A DNA stretch of 64,000 nucleotides, taken from the NCBI GenBank assembly GCA_030323885.1, contig JASIRB010003442.1, positions 56,972 through 120,971 of the forward strand, read 5' to 3'. Below are positions 31,416 through 42,105 of this stretch, piece by piece. Both the position numbers and the translations under genes were made by a program. The first letter of the stretch is position 1. Every line of letters begins with the position of its first letter. This DNA is from Branchipolynoe longqiensis. Lineage: Eukaryota > Annelida > Polychaeta > Phyllodocida > Polynoidae. A model generated the notes under the pieces. It ran no database searches. It was given only the letters and a program-made list of their open reading frames with translations, and was not told the origin of the DNA.

Positions 31416-31798
31416 TTAAAGCTGCACTGTCCGATAAAACATAAAAGCATCAAATTGTCAACAACAAAAAACAATTATCTGGATTTGATCCTTCATATCT
31501 AACTTAGAATTTAGATACTAATGCACTTATTAAGCATTTGTTGCTGGATATAAACTTATAGAAGGGAATGTTAAGTCAATTTAATAGAATCTGTTATTGC
31601 TGAAGCCTATGTTGTCCGAGTTTTGACGTGCTTGCCAACATTAATTTAGCATGTTTGCAGTTCAAATATCTCCAAAGTTAGGCATTTAAAATAAAGCTAC
31701 TTCAGGCTAATATAAGGTAGATTACATCCATCAACCTAATATATTTATCTCAGAAAAATGACAGAAACGCCAAACCATCGGACTATGCAACTTTAACG
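31416..31798 (+). mobile_element. family F, full length
   Basis: A complete approximately 380-bp copy. It starts TTTTAAAGCTGCACTGTCCG and ends CCATCGGACTATGCAACTTT then AA. Internal landmarks are AACAATTATCTGGATTTGAT, TGCACTTATTAAGCATTTGT, GACGTGCTTGCCAACATTAA and AAATATCTCCAAAGTTAGGC. Confidence 0.82.
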
Positions 31799-31799
31799 G

Positions 31800-32460
31800 A
31801 ACAGTGTATGTGCCAAATTAATTGCGTACTAACTAATAATTGCTTAATGACTGCCCATAATAATAATTATATGCACTGCCCATAATAATAATTGTGTTCC
31901 CTCCATATCACATAGAATATTTAAATATGGTTTAAACTGATTTAAATGATCAAAGTCCTCGTTGAAATATTTGAAGGTCAGAGTCTATTTTCTACTTTCT
32001 GTTTGTGCTCTGTAATTGCTTATTTGGAGATAAATGGTGAACGTGATACTTGTCAAATTGTCTGCCCCCCCACCTCCCCCCACATCCCGCGGTCTACCAT
32101 TAGATATGCTTGAGTTCTTAAGAACTCGAAATAAAAAGAGTAAACAAAATTTGAGTCGCTAACGTTGAGAAAAACTGTATCACCTCTTGTAGTTTTAGCT
32201 ATGTTCTGTGAGTTAAATTTTGCCGTCATTTCACATATATTTAACTGCTTAAACATTTACATTGGTCATAATTGTTGCTGTCATTTCACATGACTCTGAG
32301 CGTTTCAGGTTTTCATGTAAATGTCCATGTAAACGTGTAAGTGTGATTAACACAACTGACTGAATACATGCCACTAACCTTTCCCTGTGAATATGGCCAT
32401 TGCTGCATTAAACCCACAGCCATCAAATTTATGATCAATCAATAAATCAATCAAGCGCTC
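31800..32460. other. single-copy AT-rich spacer
   Basis: No gene, SINE or tandem repeat recognised. A short CCCCCCCACCTCCCCCC tract lies at about 32063. Confidence 0.4.
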
Positions 32461-32461
32461 A

Positions 32462-32662
32462 ATCTGACACTGAGCTAACCAGTCATTACCATATCCTAGT
32501 ATTAGCAATGCCAAGGGCGAGGCTAGATAGCGACTAGATCAGATCAGATTAGATTAGACTGCGGACGCTCAGTCAATTTTGTATGTCATTGGTTTGACTC
32601 AGCCAGGTTTAGAACTCCCGACCTTCCGCATGGGAAGCCTGCACTTTACCGATTCGGGGACT
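32462..32662 (-). mobile_element. SINE-1 5' half
   Basis: Minus-strand linker and head: CTGACACTGAGCTAACCAGT, TCCTAGTATTAGCAATGCCA, TCATTGGTTTGACTCAGCCA and the box-A complement (ACCGATTCGGGGACTGCC). A (GATCA/GATTA)n expansion of about 30 bp sits in the linker near 32537-32560. Confidence 0.72.
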
Positions 32663-33004
32663 GCCTCCGGATTAAAGTAAAATAGACTATAAGGATCAAT
32701 ATTGTATGTTTATATATCGTTTTATTCTTGCAGATACTGAAAGACATCAGACTAGGCCACTTTAAGTTTAACTCCATCTCCTTCCTCCCTGCAAAGTCTG
32801 CGTAGCGTCCCCTGTAGTATATAGGCAAGTGTGGGAGGGTGAGGGTGTGGGCGGCGGGGTGGTGTGGTGAGCCCGCAAAGTTCCAGGTCAAGGTCAAGCG
32901 ACTGTTGTTTTACCAGGCTTTGTAATTGTGACCTTAAATGGCATTACTCAAGGCCGACTACACGTGAGGTCAGAGCGAGGCTCCCAAATACCACCAGCTG
33001 CCGG

Positions 33005-33348
33005 CAAGTTTCTTTTATTTAACACACCTCTAGAGCACATTGATTTTCATCATCGGCTATTGGATGTCACACATATGGTCATTCTGAAACATTTCTTTGG
33101 AGGAAACTCGCTGATGCCACATAGGCTACTCTTTTCGATAAGCAGCAAGGGGTCTTTTAATCTTTATATGCACTTTCCCACAGACAGGACAGCAAACACC
33201 ACAGCCTTTGATGAACCAGTTGTGGACCACTGGTTGGAATGGAAAATAACCCAAACTGCAAACGTGTCCACTGAGCAGGATCGATAGGATGACCCACACT
33301 TTCATAGGTGGACACTCTACCGCCTGAGCTACGTCGCGCTCCCTACCG
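33005..33348 (-). mobile_element. SINE-C, full length, with target-site duplication
   Basis: On the minus strand it starts with a tRNA-like head GGAGCGCGACGTAGCTCAGG then CGGTAGAGTGTCC (box-A-like) and ends with a TTTAATAAAAG-type 3' end. On the plus strand landmarks are AGCACATTGATTTTCATCAT and CTTTCCCACAGACAGGACAG. It is flanked by GCTGCCGG (32997-33004 and 33349-33356). From memory it resembles an abundant gastropod SINE. Confidence 0.8.
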
Positions 33349-33408
33349 GCTGCCGGAACCAAATGTCAAATTACAGCATTTTGATTAACCACCCTCCTAA
33401 CCCCGCTC

Positions 33409-33725
33409 TGCCTCAACACCTCTTTCTCTCTCTCTCTTTCTCTTTCTCTCGCTCTCGCTCTCTCTACCTTTCTATCCCCCTTCCCATTCTCTATCTCCCC
33501 TCTCCTCCTCTATCCATTTCTCTTCCTCCTCTCCCCCCCCTCTCTCCCCCTCCCACCGCCTCTCTCTCAGTCTCCCTCTCTTTCTCCCCTCCCGCTCTCC
33601 CACTCTCTCTATTTCTCTACCCCGATTCTCCACTCCCTCTCTCCACCTCCCCCTATCCAGTTCACCCCACCACACCTACACTCCTCACCAACCCCCACCC
33701 CACCACACCCACACTCCCCACCCAC
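33409..33725. repeat. CT-rich and CCCCACCACACC low-complexity tract
   Basis: TCTCTC/CTTTCTC homopyrimidine DNA to about 33655, then three copies of CACTCCYCACCNACCCCACC-like sequence. No gene. Confidence 0.85.
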
Positions 33726-33964
33726 GATATGATATCCCTTCTGTCCACGACTCACAGCCTCTAGAAGTAGAAGTGCCGATCGTACATCTATGCCCTCCTT
33801 TCCCTTTCCTTTAAAAAAACCCAAACACGCTATGTGCTTAGCCGAGAGTCTGGGCCTGCCTCCCTGCCCCTGAGCCACCAGAGCCAAGCCAACACAAGCT
33901 CAGTTCAGCCAAAGAAAAGCAAAGCCTCATGCTTATCCAAATACGCCCACTTCTCCTTCCCCCA

Positions 33965-35690
33965 TTCAACCAGTGTTGCCCGATTGTATAACCCCATTCA
34001 CACATACACGCACAGTGGTGTTGCCCGGATGGATAACCCCATTCACACATATACACACTGTGGTGTTACCAGGATGTATGACCCCATTCACACATGCACA
34101 CACTGTGGTGGTACCGGGATGTATCACCCCATTCACACATACACACACTGTGGTGTTGCCCAATTGTATAACCCCAATCACACATGCACACACTGTGGTG
34201 TTGCCCGGATGTATAACCCCAGTCACACATGCATACACTGTGGTGTTGCCCGGATGTATAACCCTATTCACACATGCACACACTGTGGTATTGCCCAGCT
34301 GTATAACCCTATTGAAACATACACACACTGTGGTGTTACCAGGATGTATAACCCCATTCACACATCCACACAGTGTGGTGTTGCCTGGATGTATAACCCC
34401 ATTCACACATGCACACACTGGTGTTTCCCGGATGCAGAACCCCATTCACACATACACACATTGTGTTGTTGCCAGGGTGTATAACCCCATTCACACATGC
34501 ATACACTGTGGTGTTGCCTGGATGTATAACCCCATTCACACATGCACACATTGTGCTGTTGCCAGGGTGTATAACCCCATTCACACATGCAGTCACTGTG
34601 GTGTTGCCCGGATGTATAACCCCATTCACACATGCACACACTGTGGTGTTGCCTGGACGTATAACCCCATTCACACATGCACACACTGTGGTGTTGCCTG
34701 GATGTATAACCCCATTCACACATGCACTCACTGTGGTGTTGCCCGATTGTATAACCCCATTCACACATGCAGTCACTGTGGTGTTGCCCGGATGTATAAC
34801 CCCATTCACACATGCACACACTGTGGTGTTGCCTGGACGTATAACCCCATTCACACATGCACACACTGTGGTGTTGCCTGGATGTATAACCCCATTCACA
34901 CATGCACTCACTGTGGTGTTGCCCGATTGTATAACCCCATTCACACATGCAGTCACTGTGGTGTTGCCCGGATGTATAACCCCATTCACACATGCACACA
35001 CTGTGGTGTTGCCTGGACGTATAACCCCATTCACACATGCACACACTGTGGTGTTGCCTGGATGTATAACCCCATTCACACATGCACACACTGTGGTGTT
35101 GCCCGATTGTATAACCCCATTCACACATGCACTCACTGTGGTGTTGCCCGATTGTATAACCCCATTCACACATGCACTCACTGTGGTGTTGCCCGATTGT
35201 ATAACCCCATTCACACATACACACACTGCTGTGTTGCCCGATTGTATAACCCCATTCACACATGCACACACTGTGGTGTTGCCCGATTGTATAACCCCAT
35301 TCACACATGCACACACTGTGGTGTTGCCCGATTGTATAACCCCATTCACACATGCACACAATGTGGTGTTGCCCGATTGTATAACCCCATTCACACATGC
35401 ACACACTGTGGTGTTGCCCGATTGTATAACCCCATTCACACATGCACACACTGTGGTGTTGCCCGATTGTATAACCGCATTCACACATGCACACACTGTG
35501 GTGTTGCCCGATTGTATAACCCCATTCACACGTGCACACAATGTGGTGTTGCCCGATTGTATAACCCCATTCACACATGCATACACTGTGGTGTTGCCCG
35601 ATTGTATAACCCCATTCACACATGCACACAATGTGGTGTTGCCCGATTGTATAACCCCATTCACACATGCACACACTGCAGTAACTTTTC
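33965..35690. repeat. 45-bp satellite with 180-bp higher-order repeat
   Basis: About 38 copies of GTTGCCCGATTGTATAACCC then CATTCACACATGCACACACT then GTGGT. From 34561 to 35100 a four-unit block repeats three times every 180 bp with practically no differences. Flanking units are single variants. 45 is divisible by 3, so two plus frames (615 and 466 codons) and two minus frames (446 and 455 codons) stay open with a 15-residue period. Confidence 0.95.
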
Positions 35691-35699
35691 TTATAAACG

Positions 35700-36335
35700 A
35701 TGCTGCACCAATGTGGTATGGCCTTTACGTGACTGCACAAGTGTGGTATGGCCTTTATGGTACTGCACAAGTTTGGTATGGCCTTTTCGGTACATCACCA
35801 GTGCAGTAAGGCCTTTATGATGCTGCACCAATGAGGTATGGCCTTTACGTTACTGCATTAGTGTTGTATGGCCTGTATGGTACTACACTAGTGCGATATG
35901 GCCTTTATGGTGCTGTACCAATGTGGTATGGCATTTATGGTACTTCACCATTGCAGTATGGCCTTTATGGTGCTGCACCAATGTAGTATGGCCTTTTTGG
36001 TGCTGCACCAATGTGGTGTGGCATTTACAGTACTGCACCAGAGATGCATGGCCTTTACAGTACTGCACCAATGTGGTATAGCCTTTATGGTACTGCACCA
36101 GAGACACATGGTCTTTGTGATACTGCACAAGAGAAGTGTGTCCTTCATGGTACTGCCTTTACGGAACTGCACCATTGTGGTATCACCTTGAGCAGTGCGC
36201 TATGGCCTTTTCGAAATGACTTACGGTACCTCACTAGTGCAGTATGGCTTTTAAGGTACTGCACCATTGTGGTCTGACCTTGAGCAGTATCGCCTTGAGC
36301 AATGCGGTATGGCCTTTATGGTACTGCACGAGTGC
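35700..36335. repeat. 30-bp satellite
   Basis: About 20 copies of GTATGGCCTTTATGGTACTG then CACCAATGTG, immediately after the 45-bp array. More diverged than its neighbour. Short frames of 76-97 codons are shadows. Confidence 0.93.
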
Positions 36336-36480
36336 CGTCTGGCGGTGAGCGTTGACAGCCGTTTAATGCGCGTCTCCCCGGTCTCTCAGCTGCCATCAAT
36401 CAGCTCGGGCTGCCCGTCCCTCGGCGACTGCTGTCAGGTCCACTGACCACTTAAAGCCTGGACGCTCCTAATTATCTCAC
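36336..36480. other. short single-copy island between arrays
   Basis: GTTTAATGCGCGTCTCCCCG and GCTGCCATCAATCAGCTCGG are not repeated. CTAATTAT (homeodomain-like core) is at about 36468. About 140 bp of non-repeat sequence within 4.6 kb of arrays. Confidence 0.35.
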
Positions 36481-36484
36481 CCCC

Positions 36485-38020
36485 ACCCCGTCCCCGCCCA
36501 GCGTTACCCACCCAGCGTTCCCCGCCCAGTGTTCCCCGCCCAGCGTTCCCCACCCAGCGTTCCCCGCCCGGCGTTCCTCACCCAGCGTTCACGCCCAGCC
36601 AGTATAACAGAGTTCCCCGCCCAGCGTTCCCCACCCATCATTCCCCGCCCAGCGTTCCCCGCCAAGCGTTCCCTGCCCAGCGTTCCCCGCCCAGTGTCCC
36701 CCACCCAGCATTCCCCACCCAATATTCCCCGCCCATCATCCCACATCCCAGCCCCCCCCGCCCAGCATTCCCCACCCCATTCCCCACCACATTTCCCCGG
36801 TCAGTGTTTCCCGGCCAGCGTTCCCCGGCCAGCGTTCCCCACCCAGTCTTCTGTGCCCAGCATTCCCCGCCCCACGTTCCGTGCCCAGCGTTCCCTGCCC
36901 AGCGTTCCCCGCTCAGTGTTCCCCACCCAGTGTACCTGCCCATCATTCCCGACCAGCATCCCCGCCCAGAGTTCCCCGCCCAGCGTTCCCCCCCTGCGCT
37001 CCCTGCCCAGCATTCGCCTGCCACATAGCTTTTGCCACCCAGCGTTCGCACCCAGTGTTCCCCCCCCCCCAGCGTTCCCATCCGCGTTCACGCCCAGCAT
37101 TACCAGCCCATCATTCCCCACCGTCACCGCCCCCGTTCCTTACCAGCCCATCCGCCCGGCGTTCCCACCGTGTTCCCCACCCAGCGTTCCCCGCCCGGCG
37201 TTCCTACCCTCACCCACCCAGTTCCCCACCCAGCGTCCCCCCCCACGTTCCCCGCCAGCGTTCCCCCGCCCAGCATTCCCCCCCCAGCCCAGGTTCCCAT
37301 CCCAGTTCCCCGCCATTCCCCACCCATCATTCCCTGGCCAGCATTCCACGCCCACATCCCCACCCATCATTCCCCAGTCAGTGTTTCCCGGCAGCGTTCC
37401 TGCCCAGCGTTCCTCCGCCCAGCATTCCCCACCATGTTCTTCTGTGCCCAGCGTTCCCGCCCCCATGTTCCCCAGCCCGTGTTACCTGCCCATCATTCCC
37501 CGCCCAGCATCCCCCGCCAGCGTTCCCCGCCCAGCGTTCCCCGCCCAGCGTTCCCCACCCTGCGCTCGCCTGCCCAGCATTCCCGCCTAGCGTTCCCCCC
37601 CAGCGTTCCCACCCGCATTCCCCGCCCAGCATTACAGCCCATCATTCCCCGCACAGCGTTCCCCGCCCAGTGTCCCCGCCCGGCGTTTCCCCACCCGGTG
37701 TTCCCTGCCGACGTTCCAACCCCAGCGTTCCCACCTGCGTTCCCACAATTCCCCGCCCAGCGTTACGGCCCAACTTCCTCGCAGCGTCCCCCCGGGTCCC
37801 GCCCGGCCTTCCCCACCCAGTGTTCCCCCCCGGCGTTCCCCACCGGCGTTCCCCCCAGCGTTCCACCAGCGTCAGAACCACCCCCACCCAGCGTTCCCTG
37901 CTCAGCGTTCCCCGCCCACCTTTCCCTGCCCAGCGTTCCAGGCCCAGCGTTCCCTTCCCAACGTTCCCCGCTCAGCGTTCCCCACACAGCGTTCCCCGCA
38001 CAGCGTTCCCGGCCCGCTTC
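36485..38020. repeat. 14-bp GC-rich satellite CCCAGCGTTCCCCG
   Basis: About 105 copies. Core CCCAGCGTTCCCCG with frequent AGTGTT, AGCATT and CCCCAC variants and many 1-2 bp indels. The complement contains GGGCGGGGAA, so most units carry a GC-box core. Several long frames on both strands (up to 391 codons, P/S-rich or G/R/W-rich) are artefacts of the absence of stops. Confidence 0.95.
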
Positions 38021-38129
38021 AGCGTCTCCTTTATGCTGGTCATTGCACATGTGTAATTTTGATACAGAGATACCTTTTTTTCCTTTTTTAAATTAATTTC
38101 TTTTTAAAGTTGATTAAGCCGGGAAAATT

Positions 38130-38330
38130 TCAATCGCGGACAATTGGTCTTCCTCATTCTACTGCTCCTTGCCCTATCCTAGTAATGCTGAGTGCCAGGC
38201 TAGGTGGTGACAAGTATAATTTTTTGTCATTGGTTTGATTTGACCAGAGTTTGGACCTGGGGGTTTGAATCTTACAACCGACCAGAATGGGAGGCGGATG
38301 CTCAACTCATTCAGCCATCGCGTCTGTTTA
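38130..38330 (-). mobile_element. SINE-1 subfamily b fragment
   Basis: The SINE-1 head and linker in minus orientation (CTTGCCCTATCCTAGTAATG ... CTCATTCAGCCATCGCG). The 3' side is replaced by GGGAAAATTTCAATCGCGGA then CAATTGGTCTTCC, also seen at 38410 and 56750, which defines a subfamily. Confidence 0.7.
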
Positions 38331-38394
38331 AAAAGGGTCTTAGCTGTTCGTATCTCCCTCTTTCTTTCTCTGTTATTGATTCTTACATTTGTTT

Positions 38395-38590
38395 TAAGCG
38401 GTGGAAATTTCAACTACAACCAACTGGCTTTCCTCATTCCACTGCTCTTTTCCCTATCCTAGTAAGGCCCAGTGTGAGGCTAGGTAGAACAAGTATATTG
38501 GGGGCTTTTTCTCACCGGGTTGGGGACTTGAACCCGCGACCTGCCGCATCGGAGGCGAGCGCTCCTTGGACCTAATCGGGTAGTGGACTA
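38395..38590 (-). mobile_element. SINE-1 subfamily b, diverged second copy
   Basis: GGTGGAAATTTCAACTACAA then CCAACTGGCTTTCC parallels the copy at 38130. The head side (ACTTGAACCCGCGACCTGCC) is more degenerate. The two form a direct near-tandem pair about 270 bp apart. Confidence 0.6.
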
Positions 38591-39080
38591 CAGTATACTG
38601 CTGCCTGTGAAGGCTTCCTGGTGTTTGTCAATATCAGGAACAAAGGCGGTGTCAGGTTATCCTGGCAGCAGGGAGTAGTGAGCTTGGGGCAGGGATGGGG
38701 GGAGGGGGCGGGGGGAATGAGGGTTTGGCCCTACCAGCGCCCCCCCCCCCCCCCCCGCCCCATGCACCCGATAGTAGATTAATAACAAAGTGAGACCTAC
38801 TTGTGGTGGAAATGGGAAATGTACTAAACGGTGCCTACTCTGATGGAATTATATTATTTTCAAACCTAGGCATCCTTATGTATGTATATATGCGTCTAAA
38901 ATGTTTGCCTATATATATTCAACGTCATATCTGATTCTATGTTAAAATATCAATTGCTGATTTGTTGTAACAATGTATCTTGAATAAGTATGAACTTTAA
39001 TTTAATGTAACATTGGTTGCTCGCCTGGAAGATCAGCCCTTGGGGAAGCCATGCAGTTAGTTACCTGACTACATGTTTGT
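38591..39080. other. spacer with poly-G and poly-C
   Basis: G-rich at 38695-38720 and C-run at 38741-38757. The rest is single copy. No gene. Confidence 0.4.
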
Positions 39081-39083
39081 GGT

Positions 39084-39436
39084 TAAAGTTGCAGAGTCAG
39101 ATGCTTTTGAATGTCTGCCATTTCCTGAGATATATACATTATGCTAATCATTATAGTCTACTTTAGTTTAGTTGGAAATTATTTTATTTTAAATGGCTAA
39201 CTTTGGAGATATTTGACATCAAAACATGCCAAATTGATTTTGGCAATCCTGCCAAAGTTATGGCACTGTAGACTTCAGTAGAAACAGGTTTCTGTTAAAT
39301 TGTTTTATTATGACTTTCTATGCAGCAATAAATGCTTATTAAGTCGACCAGTATCTAAGGTGAGTATGTAGAATTAAGTCTAGATAAGTTTTCTTTTGAA
39401 AATTTGATGTTTTCATTGGACAATACAACATTAAAT
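39084..39436 (-). mobile_element. family F, near full length
   Basis: TTAAAGTTGCAGAGTCAGAT ... TTTTCATTGGACAATACAAC, ending ATTAAA. Minus-orientation internal landmarks AACTTTGGAGATATTTGACA and GCAATAAATGCTTATTAAGT are all present. Confidence 0.78.
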
Positions 39437-39518
39437 AAAGCTCAACTAAACCTAGATTTGATCCTACTTGGATACTTCTGAACTCATTTCTCATTGCTTA
39501 TGGGTTTTCCAACTTAAA

Positions 39519-39720
39519 GCCCCGTTCACACGCGAGCCTTAAGTCGCCTACACTAGTTCGCCTCATCTAAGTCGACTCAGACCGCGCATGTGAACCCTCT
39601 GCTGAGGTGAATTAGGGCTGATTCGACTCAACTAGTTCGCCTCATGTAGACTGCTTCACTGGGTGTGTTAGATGTGGCAAACTAGTTAAGGCGACTTAAA
39701 GCCCGTGTGTGAATGGGGCT
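39519..39720. mobile_element. 202-bp PIF/Harbinger-like MITE
   Basis: Ends AGCCCCGTTCACACGCGAGC and, complemented, AGCCCCATTCACACACGGGC, flanked by TAA (39516-39518, 39721-39723). The interior repeats CTAGTTCGCCTCAT and palindromic GGCGACTTAA/TTAAGTCGCC. No coding capacity. Confidence 0.85.
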
Positions 39721-39749
39721 TAAACTCGTTTGCTTCCATGTGGCTATAA

Positions 39750-40184
39750 CAATGGCCGGTTGCGATTAATTTCAACTGGTGTGCGCACACAAATTATTGT
39801 GCATCCTTGCACTCCAAATATCTCCAAAGTTAATCAATTATCTAATTGAGTAAATCTGTTATTACTTGGTAAGATTTTTTTTTGTTTAGCCATTTGAAGT
39901 GAAAACAATCACATTCTACTTTAGTTTAATTTGAACTAACTTTTATTTGGTAGGGTTCATTTATTTGAATTGGAAATATGCTAAATTAATATTGGTGTAT
40001 GCATCAAAATGCTGGACATCATATGATTTAACAGTAATGGGTTCTATTAAATTCATTTAGTACCTTCTCTGCAGCAACAGATATTTAATGACTGTGCCAG
40101 TATCTAGGTTGGCTAGGAAGGCTCAAGTCTAGACACTGTTTTGGTTTCAACATGTTGGTGCTTCATTCGATTATGCAACTATAA
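39750..40184 (-). mobile_element. family F copies, overlapping fragments
   Basis: A short plus-like piece (39755-39845, TTGCACTCCAAATATCTCCA) is followed by a minus-strand copy (about 39850-40184) with ATGCTAAATTAATATTGGTG, CAGCAACAGATATTTAATGA and CTTCATTCGATTATGCAACT. Confidence 0.65.
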
Positions 40185-40538
40185 AGGTGTCTAGTTCGAT
40201 GCTTTTTGAGTTTCAGTCATCTTTCTAAGATAAATATATTAATCTGATTTTTATAATCTACCTTACTTTACTTCCAAGTACTGTTTATTTTAAATGGCTA
40301 ATTTCTTTAATATTTGAAGTGCAAACATGCAAAATTAGTTTTGGCAAGCATGCCAAAAGTCTGACACCATAGGCGTTAGCAGTAACAGGTTTGATTATAT
40401 TGCCTCGCTATCCCCTTATATTTAGCAACAAATGCTTAATCAGTGCATCAGTATCTAAGGTAAATATGTACAGTCAATTCTAGATAATTGTTTTGGTTTT
40501 GAAAATGTGATGCTTCATGGGACTATGCAGCTTTAACC
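40185..40538 (-). mobile_element. family F, near full length
   Basis: AGTTCGATGCTTTTTGAGTT ... CTTCATGGGACTATGCAGCT then TTAA. It abuts the previous copy, so three family F elements lie head to tail within 1.5 kb. Confidence 0.78.
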
Positions 40539-40679
40539 AATACAATATACACCTTTAATTATATCTATAGTATCTGAAAATAAGCACATTTTTCTCCTTG
40601 CATAATTATATATAGTTAAAGCTGCATTATCCAATGAAACCATCAAGTTTCAAAACCAAAACACTTAACTATTCAGGCC

Positions 40680-41213
40680 CTTAAATGACTACTGCAGTAA
40701 TTACTAGCAAAGCCCTGAGCTACTGCCACCCCGGATCCTCGCTTGCTCTCCGGTGGGGTTTTCCCCCCGTACCACCCACCCCAATGGGCCCCCCTCCCCT
40801 GCCACCACCCTTAACCATCATGAACAAACCATCAACACACCGAACATCCTACACAACTATCAATCTGTTTAAACACATCGAACATTATATAAGACAGACA
40901 AAATGTCTTGTCAACTCTGAACTTAACTTGTTTTATAAGAGAAAAAATGTAACCCACAACGATTATTTGAGTTGCCCCGAGTATACACATTCTACTCGGT
41001 GCTGCTCCTCATTTTTGCATGAACTACAGTGACTGTTGCTGTACATTATACAGCAGGAGCCACTCCCTTAATTCTACAGGATCGGTGCTGTAACTAATAC
41101 AGCACTGATCAAACTTATTCTAATAGTAAGATGGCCTGAAGACCAGTCCCCGCGCTGACAAATGTCATGTTCAGATGAATAAATACTTTACCAAAAAAAA
41201 AAAAAAAAAAAAA
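40680..41213 (+). mobile_element. non-LTR retroposon 3' end with poly-A
   Basis: About 530 bp ending GATGAATAAATACTTTACC plus an A-run (41193-41213). GATGGCCTGAAGACCAGTCC then CCGCGCTGAC recurs in diverged form at about 56125-56150 (GGCCGGAAGACCAGTGCTCT), so this is a repeated 3' untranslated end of a LINE. The 115-codon frame (40685-41032) has no domain I recognise and probably runs through the 3' UTR. Confidence 0.68.
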
Positions 41214-41640
41214 ACTAGATTTGGATCATATGTAGTTAAGTTAGATGCTGGTTCACTTATAATAGGGAAAATAGACAGGCATCCTGAGTCAATTTAATAG
41301 ACCTATTAGTGCTGAAGTCTAGTGTCAGCTTTTTGGTGTGCTCGCCAACTTTAACTTGGCAGGTTTTCGCTTCAAATAACTCCAAAGTTCGCCATTTAAA
41401 CTGAAAGTCATAGTCTGGCAGATATTGCTGAATGGTGTCTTTGTTGATACAAGCATGACCTTTTGGCACACTGATGGAGCATGCCCAGCATTAACCTGGC
41501 ATGTTTTCGCTTCAAATAACTCCAAAGATCACTATTTAAAATGAAAGCTATTACTTCAAACTAAAAGGAAAGTAGATTGTGACGGTCAACATAATACATT
41601 TATTTCAGAAAATGTCAGAAACCCAAAAGGATGTCTTACC

Positions 41641-41966
41641 GAAGGCGGTGGCCGAATCGATAGAGCGCAGGCCTCCCGTCTGGGAGATCGGGAGTTCAAC
41701 TCCCGGTCGAGTCAAACCATTGACTTACTAAATTGATACTTGTCGCTTCCTAGCTTGGTGCTCGGCATTAATAGAATAGGGAAAGTACTAGTTAGCTCAG
41801 TGTTAGGCTGTCTCCGAATGGGATATCAGGTCATGGTGTTGGCGGCCTGATTTCCCAGTACAACAGCACTATAAAGTCACAATGAGTGCACACTGTCACA
41901 TTCAAGTCAGTACCCATCCTGGTATGACCTTAGATGTTGCCAGGACGTACAATTCTAACAACTATC
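41641..41966 (+). mobile_element. SINE-1, full length
   Basis: Head GAAGGCGGTGGCCGAATCGA (box A), GGGAGTTCAACTCCCGGTCG (box-B region, with a GGGAGTT/AACTCCC stem), full body, and tail GGACGTACAATTCTAACAAC. Inserted into family F shortly before its right terminus. Confidence 0.85.
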
Positions 41967-42105
41967 CAAAACCGTGGGGCTGGACTATGCAACTTTTGTA
42001 TTAAAGCTGCATAGTCCGATGAAGCATCAACTTTTTTAAACCAAGATAATTATCTAGATTTGATTCTGCATATCTAACTTAGACACTGGTGTAGTTACCA
42101 GTTTA

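Larger units (their letters stand above)
40615..41999 (+). mobile_element. family F copy carrying a LINE end and a SINE-1
   Basis: Left terminus GTTAAAGCTGCATTATCCAA at 40615. The body resumes after a poly-A (41214, ACTAGATTTGGATCATATGT) and the right terminus GGACTATGCAACTTT follows the SINE-1. Near 41345-41550 the element also has an internal duplication of TCGCTTCAAATAACTCCAAA. Two independent retroposons have therefore landed in one copy. Confidence 0.75.

Noticed and set aside
33973..35820. 615-codon frame as a repetitive secreted protein
   Set aside because: Two plus and two minus frames are equally open over the same satellite. There is no signal peptide at the start and no codon-position bias that I can see. 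Kept only as a finding to test.
36529..38096. 353-391-codon proline/serine-rich frames
   Set aside because: 14-bp satellite with many indels. The frame changes phase repeatedly, so no consistent protein repeat is maintained.
40685..41032. 115-codon ORF as a gene
   Set aside because: It lies within a poly-A-tailed retroposon end, and the frame shows no recognisable domain.
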